Positions 5,797 through 9,123 of a stretch of 9,123 nucleotides of DNA are shown here, in pieces (the stretch's first letter is position 1; each line of letters begins with the position of its first letter). The stretch is from positions 1 through 9,123 of the forward strand of contig CAMTOL010000079.1 in the NCBI GenBank assembly GCA_947074135.1, given 5' to 3'. Below the pieces are notes generated by a model, which was not told the origin of the DNA, ran no database searches, and was given only the letters and a program-made list of their open reading frames with translations. This DNA is from an uncultured Rikenellaceae bacterium (GTDB lineage Bacteria > Bacteroidota > Bacteroidia > Bacteroidales > Rikenellaceae). The position numbers and the translations under genes were made by a program.

Positions 5797-7311
5797 ATGG
5801 TAAGAGTTCGTTTTGCTCCGTCACCGACTGGGGCACTGCACATAGGGGGTGTTCGCACCGCACTTTACAACTATCTTTTTGCACGTCATCACGGCGGCAA
5901 AATGTTGCTTCGCATCGAGGATACAGACTCAGCACGTTTTGTTGAGGGAGCTGAAGAGTACATTATCGAGGCACTTCAATGGTGCGGAATCGAGATTGAC
6001 GAGGGGGTAGGTGTTGGAGGTCCTCACGCGCCATATCGTCAAAGTGAGCGTAGAGAGTTGTATCTAAAATTTGCGCTACAACTAATCGAAACCGACTGGG
6101 CTTATTATGCTTTCGACACAGCCGAGGAACTTGGTGCTATTCGCGGGGAGAGAGAGGCTGCAGGAGGTGCATTTGCTTATAATCACGAGGTGCGAGAAAC
6201 ACTAAAAACGTCGCTAAATATGAGTGCAGATGAGGTGCAACGTCGCATTGAATCGGGCGAGCAGTATGTCATTCGTTTCAAGATGCCTGTTGGCGAACAG
6301 ATTGTTATGCAGGATATGGTCAGAGGCGAGGTTGTGGTTGACAGCTCGACACTTGACGACAAGGTACTTTACAAAAGCGTTGACGCGCTGCCTACATATC
6401 ACCTTGCAAACATTGTTGATGACCACTTGATGGAGATTACTCACGTTATTCGTGGCGAAGAGTGGTTGCCATCGCTTCCGCTTCACTTTATGCTCTACAA
6501 AGCGTTTGGTTGGGAGCGTCCAGAATTTGCTCACCTTCCGCTAATTCTTAAGCCAGACGGCAAGGGTAAGCTAAGTAAACGTGATGGCGACAGGCTCGGA
6601 TTTGCAGTCTTCCCGCTCGAGTGGATACCAAAAGAGGGTGACACAGCTCGTGGATTTAGAGAGGACGGCTACCTACCAGAGGCATTTATAAATATGTTGG
6701 CTCTGCTTGGTTGGAGTCCAGGAGGCGACAAAGAGGTGATGAGTATGCAGGAGATGATTGAAAGCTTCTCGATTGAGCGCATTGGCAAATCGGGTTCACG
6801 CTACGATCCTGACAAAGCTCGTTGGTTCAATGGCGAGTATATTCGCCACACGTCGAACGACGACTTAGTGCCACATCTGCAACACGAACTAGAAACGAGA
6901 GGTCTAAAAGCTCCTTATGAGATGATTTCTCAAGTTTGCGGTTTGGTTAAGGAGCGTTGCACACTACTGACTGATTTCTGGGCGCAATCGCACTACTATT
7001 TTGTAACTCCGACCCAGTATGACGAGAAAGTTGTAGCCAAGTTCTACAAAGGCGACAACCCTGCTCACTTGGCTAAAATTGGCGAGATACTCGCTAGCTG
7101 TCAAACATTTGACGAACCAACAACCGAAGCTGCTGTTAAGAGCTGGATTGCCGAAAACTCTCTACCTATGGGTCAGGTTATGAACACGCTTCGATTGTCG
7201 ATAGTTGGCGGTAGCGGTGGAGCTTCGATTTTTGCCATTACCGAGGTACTAGGCAAGGAGGAGACGCTAAAACGCATAAACAACGCTCTGGAGAAGCTTC
7301 CTAAAGCATAA
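5797..7311 (+). CDS. gltX: Glutamyl-tRNA synthetase
   Basis: This cytosolic class I aminoacyl-tRNA synthetase charges tRNA-Glu with glutamate using ATP. It has 504 residues, normal for the Bacteroidota form. The N-terminal catalytic Rossmann domain opens with RFAPSPTGALHIGGVRTALY, carrying the HIGH-type signature HIGG at 15 to 18. RIEDTD follows, then VIRGEEWLPSLPLH, and the KMSKS-type loop KLSKR at 258 to 262. The C-terminal half is the helical anticodon-binding region. The ATG at 5797 puts the catalytic motif at the usual distance from the N-terminus. Whether it discriminates tRNA-Gln cannot be told here. It converges with the permease cluster and ends at a strong terminator. Confidence 0.97.
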   Translation: MVRVRFAPSPTGALHIGGVRTALYNYLFARHHGGKMLLRIEDTDSARFVEGAEEYIIEALQWCGIEIDEGVGVGGPHAPYRQSERRELYLKFALQLIETDWAYYAFDTAEELGAIRGEREAAGGAFAYNHEVRETLKTSLNMSADEVQRRIESGEQYVIRFKMPVGEQIVMQDMVRGEVVVDSSTLDDKVLYKSVDALPTYHLANIVDDHLMEITHVIRGEEWLPSLPLHFMLYKAFGWERPEFAHLPLILKPDGKGKLSKRDGDRLGFAVFPLEWIPKEGDTARGFREDGYLPEAFINMLALLGWSPGGDKEVMSMQEMIESFSIERIGKSGSRYDPDKARWFNGEYIRHTSNDDLVPHLQHELETRGLKAPYEMISQVCGLVKERCTLLTDFWAQSHYYFVTPTQYDEKVVAKFYKGDNPAHLAKIGEILASCQTFDEPTTEAAVKSWIAENSLPMGQVMNTLRLSIVGGSGGASIFAITEVLGKEETLKRINNALEKLPKA

Positions 7312-7331
7312 ATCAGAGGTCAATATAGAGT

Positions 7332-7369
7332 AAAAGAGTTTGCGACACACAGTTGCAAACTCTTTTTTT
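7332..7369. terminator. Shared, probably bidirectional terminator between gltX and the permease cluster
   Basis: AAAAGAGTTTGC (7332 to 7343) pairs over 12 bp with GCAAACTCTTTT (7355 to 7366) across an 11-base loop. T residues continue to 7369 for the plus strand. Read on the minus strand, the same hairpin ends in four T residues. It lies 20 bases from each flanking stop codon (7311 and 7391), so it fits termination of both convergent transcripts, better for gltX. Confidence 0.88.
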
Positions 7370-7390
7370 AACAATAAGACAGAGAGTATT

Positions 7391-8362
7391 TTAAACCAAA
7401 AATAGGTTAAACATATAGCCTAACACCACTATAAACAGAGCAACTGTGCCAAAAAACACACCTATCAATCGCCAAGTCATTGCTTTTTTGAGCATCGTGG
7501 CTTCGGGGATTGATAGTCCTACGACAGCCATCATAAAGGCGATAGCAGTTCCGAGCGGCACACCTTTGGCTACAAAAACTTGAATCACTGGCACAATCCC
7601 AGCAGCATTGGCATACATCGGCACTGCAAGGATAACAGCCAAGGGAACGCTATACCACTTATCGACAGAGAGCTGCTCCTCAAAAAAACCTTCAGGAACG
7701 TAACCGTGCATCACAGCCCCAATCCCAATACCGATAAGCACATAGAGAAGAACCCCACGCACAATACCCCAAGCATCTTTGATAATGGTTGGCAGACGGC
7801 GAAGAAATGGCACTTTGTCGGACTGCCACTCTGCTGTTTCGACCTCGCTTTGCGCCTGAATCTGCTGCACCCAAGGACTAAGGTAACGCTCCAAACGAAA
7901 TTTGCCGAGTATCCAACCTCCAATAACACCCAACATTATACCGCTAATGGCATATATTAGTGTTGCCTTGAGTCCAAACGCCCCTAAAAAGACAGCTACT
8001 GCAACCTCATTGACAAGTGGCGAGGTGATGAGAAAGGCAAAGGTAACCCCAAGCGGAATACCCCCCTTGACAAAACCTATAAACAGAGGTATAGATGAGC
8101 AACTACAAAATGGCGTTATCGCCCCAAACAAAGCTGCCAAAAGATATTGAAATCCATATAATTTACGAGTTGTCAGATAGTTGCGAAGCCTATCGATAGG
8201 CAAATAGGCATTAACAATACCCATTACGGCACTAATCAAGAATAGGAGAATAAGAATCTTGATAGTATCGTAAATAAAAAAGTTTATGGCTGCCCCAAAA
8301 TGCGACGAGGCATCAAGTCCAAACACCCCATAAACCAGCCAGTCGGCAAAATCCTGTATCAT
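7391..8362 (-). CDS. ArsP_1/DUF318 family permease
   Basis: This integral inner-membrane permease of 323 residues has about eight predicted helices. Characterised relatives (ArsP) export trivalent methyl or aromatic arsenicals, and a related branch is linked to Cu/Zn efflux. The diagnostic segment is FGAITPFCSCSSIPLFIGF, with Cys86 and Cys88 near the start of a helix. PMYANAAGIVPV and KGVPLG occur in the second half, as in family members. A basic and acidic cytosolic loop (about 154 to 196) separates the two membrane halves. The frame extends 23 codons further upstream, but ATG 8362 overlaps the stop of the preceding gene as ATGA and gives MIQDFADWLVYG, the better start. Coupling to the ArsG-like permease suggests a shared substrate, probably arsenical. 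Confidence 0.85.
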   Translation of the reverse strand: MIQDFADWLVYGVFGLDASSHFGAAINFFIYDTIKILILLFLISAVMGIVNAYLPIDRLRNYLTTRKLYGFQYLLAALFGAITPFCSCSSIPLFIGFVKGGIPLGVTFAFLITSPLVNEVAVAVFLGAFGLKATLIYAISGIMLGVIGGWILGKFRLERYLSPWVQQIQAQSEVETAEWQSDKVPFLRRLPTIIKDAWGIVRGVLLYVLIGIGIGAVMHGYVPEGFFEEQLSVDKWYSVPLAVILAVPMYANAAGIVPVIQVFVAKGVPLGTAIAFMMAVVGLSIPEATMLKKAMTWRLIGVFFGTVALFIVVLGYMFNLFLV

Positions 8363-9066
8363 AAATATAATATTATTAAATAATAGACTCCCACTCCAAT
8401 AAAAAGCAGACCAATAACAATATTCATCCACTTCTGTATAGTCTGCATACGCTGATAGAACTTACCAATACTTGCCACACTATAAGCCAATATCCACGCC
8501 ACAATAATCACAGGAAGTCCTGTAGCCACAGCATATATAAATGGCAACAGATAACCGCTCGACTCAGCAGCAGCCATAGGCATCAACATACCAAAGTAGA
8601 ATACTCCACTCGTAGGACAGAACGCCAACGAGAACAGTACTCCCAAAAGCAACGCTCCAACACCGCCACGTTTACCCAGCTTCTCGCCACCGCCGCTAAA
8701 TCCAAACTTTGGCAGATTGAGTTTATGACCAAAGAGCATAAAAAGTCCTATTAGAATCAACGCCGGTGCAATAATCATATCACCGTAGCTGTTTATAGCC
8801 TTTTGAATCGCATAAACACTCGCTCCCTCTCGTAAAATAGGGATAATAACAAACCCGATACCTGCATAGGCAATAATGCGACCAACGGTATAGAGAATAC
8901 CGTTCCAAAAGAGTCGATGACGATTCTCAATGTTTTTGCCTATAAACCCAATTGCAGCAATGTTGGTTGCCATTGGGCAGGGACTTATGGCTGTAAGCAA
9001 CCCCAAAAGAAAAGCTGTTAGAACAGGAGTAGTACCGCTATCGAGTATTGATTGAATCCACTCCAT
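8359..9066 (-). CDS. arsG: ArsG-like permease (CcdA/DsbD-type membrane fold)
   Basis: This 235-residue inner-membrane protein has about six helices. It resembles the ArsG family, annotated as aromatic aminobenzylarsenical efflux permeases in Bacteroides and related to the CcdA/DsbD electron-transfer fold. Two Cys-Pro motifs are in matching positions: LTAISPCPMATN (Cys30, first helix) and FSLAFCPTSGVFYFGMLMP (Cys150, fourth helix). In CcdA/DsbD such a pair carries electrons across the membrane. Between them is a Gly/Lys-rich loop (about 122 to 135). ATG 9066 overlaps the upstream stop (TAATG) and has GAGAGG just before it, fixing the start. The stop overlaps the ArsP_1-type permease start by four bases. 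A simple CcdA-type redox transporter for a periplasmic thioredoxin remains a fair alternative. Confidence 0.8.
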   Translation of the reverse strand: MEWIQSILDSGTTPVLTAFLLGLLTAISPCPMATNIAAIGFIGKNIENRHRLFWNGILYTVGRIIAYAGIGFVIIPILREGASVYAIQKAINSYGDMIIAPALILIGLFMLFGHKLNLPKFGFSGGGEKLGKRGGVGALLLGVLFSLAFCPTSGVFYFGMLMPMAAAESSGYLLPFIYAVATGLPVIIVAWILAYSVASIGKFYQRMQTIQKWMNIVIGLLFIGVGVYYLIILYL

Positions 9067-9123
9067 TACCTCTCGATATTTTGGAGTGCCTCAACTAACT
9101 TAGTCTTGAATTGTTGAGGTTGG
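9066..9123 (-). CDS. C-terminal end of an upstream gene, possibly ArsF-like redox subunit
   Basis: Only the last 18 residues and the TAA stop are in the window: QPQQFKTKLVEALQNIER, an amphipathic helical end. The stop shares one base with the ATG of the ArsG-like gene, so the two are coupled in one operon. In Bacteroides ars clusters the gene directly before arsG is arsF, a small protein annotated as a nitroreductase subunit. Naming this fragment ArsF rests on position alone, since the visible residues cannot show it. Confidence 0.55.
   Translation of the reverse strand, partial: QPQQFKTKLVEALQNIER

Noticed and set aside
6214..6534. 106-residue open frame on the minus strand within gltX
   Set aside because: It is a shadow of the well-supported gltX coding sequence, with no motif or start signal.
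8363..8431. 23-residue N-terminal extension of the ArsP_1-type permease
   Set aside because: It lies inside the ArsG-like gene and is rich in aromatic residues. ATG 8362 with ATGA overlap is a better start.

Overview
The window looks like a metagenomic contig from a member of the Bacteroidales (Bacteroidota). Three sites match the TTTG-N19/20-TAnnTTTG promoter form of that phylum. The gene set also fits: an outer-membrane beta-barrel protein, a DUF5689 lipoprotein, an energy transducer TonB starting MEVKKSPKADL, and an ArsG-type permease cluster. All bacterial genes are housekeeping or cell-envelope genes except the arsenical-type cluster at the right end.

Left edge (1 to about 165): the outer-membrane protein gene on the minus strand loses its C-terminal half. 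Its frame runs into sequence that looks like the end of a eukaryotic intron plus an acidic Ser/Glu-rich exon on the minus strand (94 to 1). I read this as a chimeric join, possibly to host DNA, and not as bacterial biology.

Centre (530 to 7311): the outer-membrane protein (minus) diverges from ispE. ispE (isoprenoid precursor synthesis) is followed 7 bases later by a DUF5689 lipoprotein, probably in the same transcript. A tonB-type energy transducer follows, with its own promoter, a leader of about 100 bases and a strong terminator. hflX (ribosome-associated GTPase) has its own promoter, which moves its start to 3284. A secreted PhoA-family alkaline phosphatase comes 45 bases later, and then gltX (glutamyl-tRNA synthetase).

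Right end (7391 to 9123, minus strand): a tightly overlapped cluster converges on gltX across a shared, probably bidirectional terminator. In transcription order it holds the last residues of an unidentified protein, an ArsG-like eight-Cys-Pro-motif-class CcdA/DsbD-fold permease, and an ArsP_1/DUF318 permease with a CSCSS motif. TAATG and ATGA overlaps imply translational coupling. By comparison with Bacteroides arsEFG clusters this is probably a system for reducing and exporting organic or trivalent arsenicals, but its regulator and redox subunits lie outside the window. I found no RNA gene, CRISPR array, insertion sequence or clearly new system.
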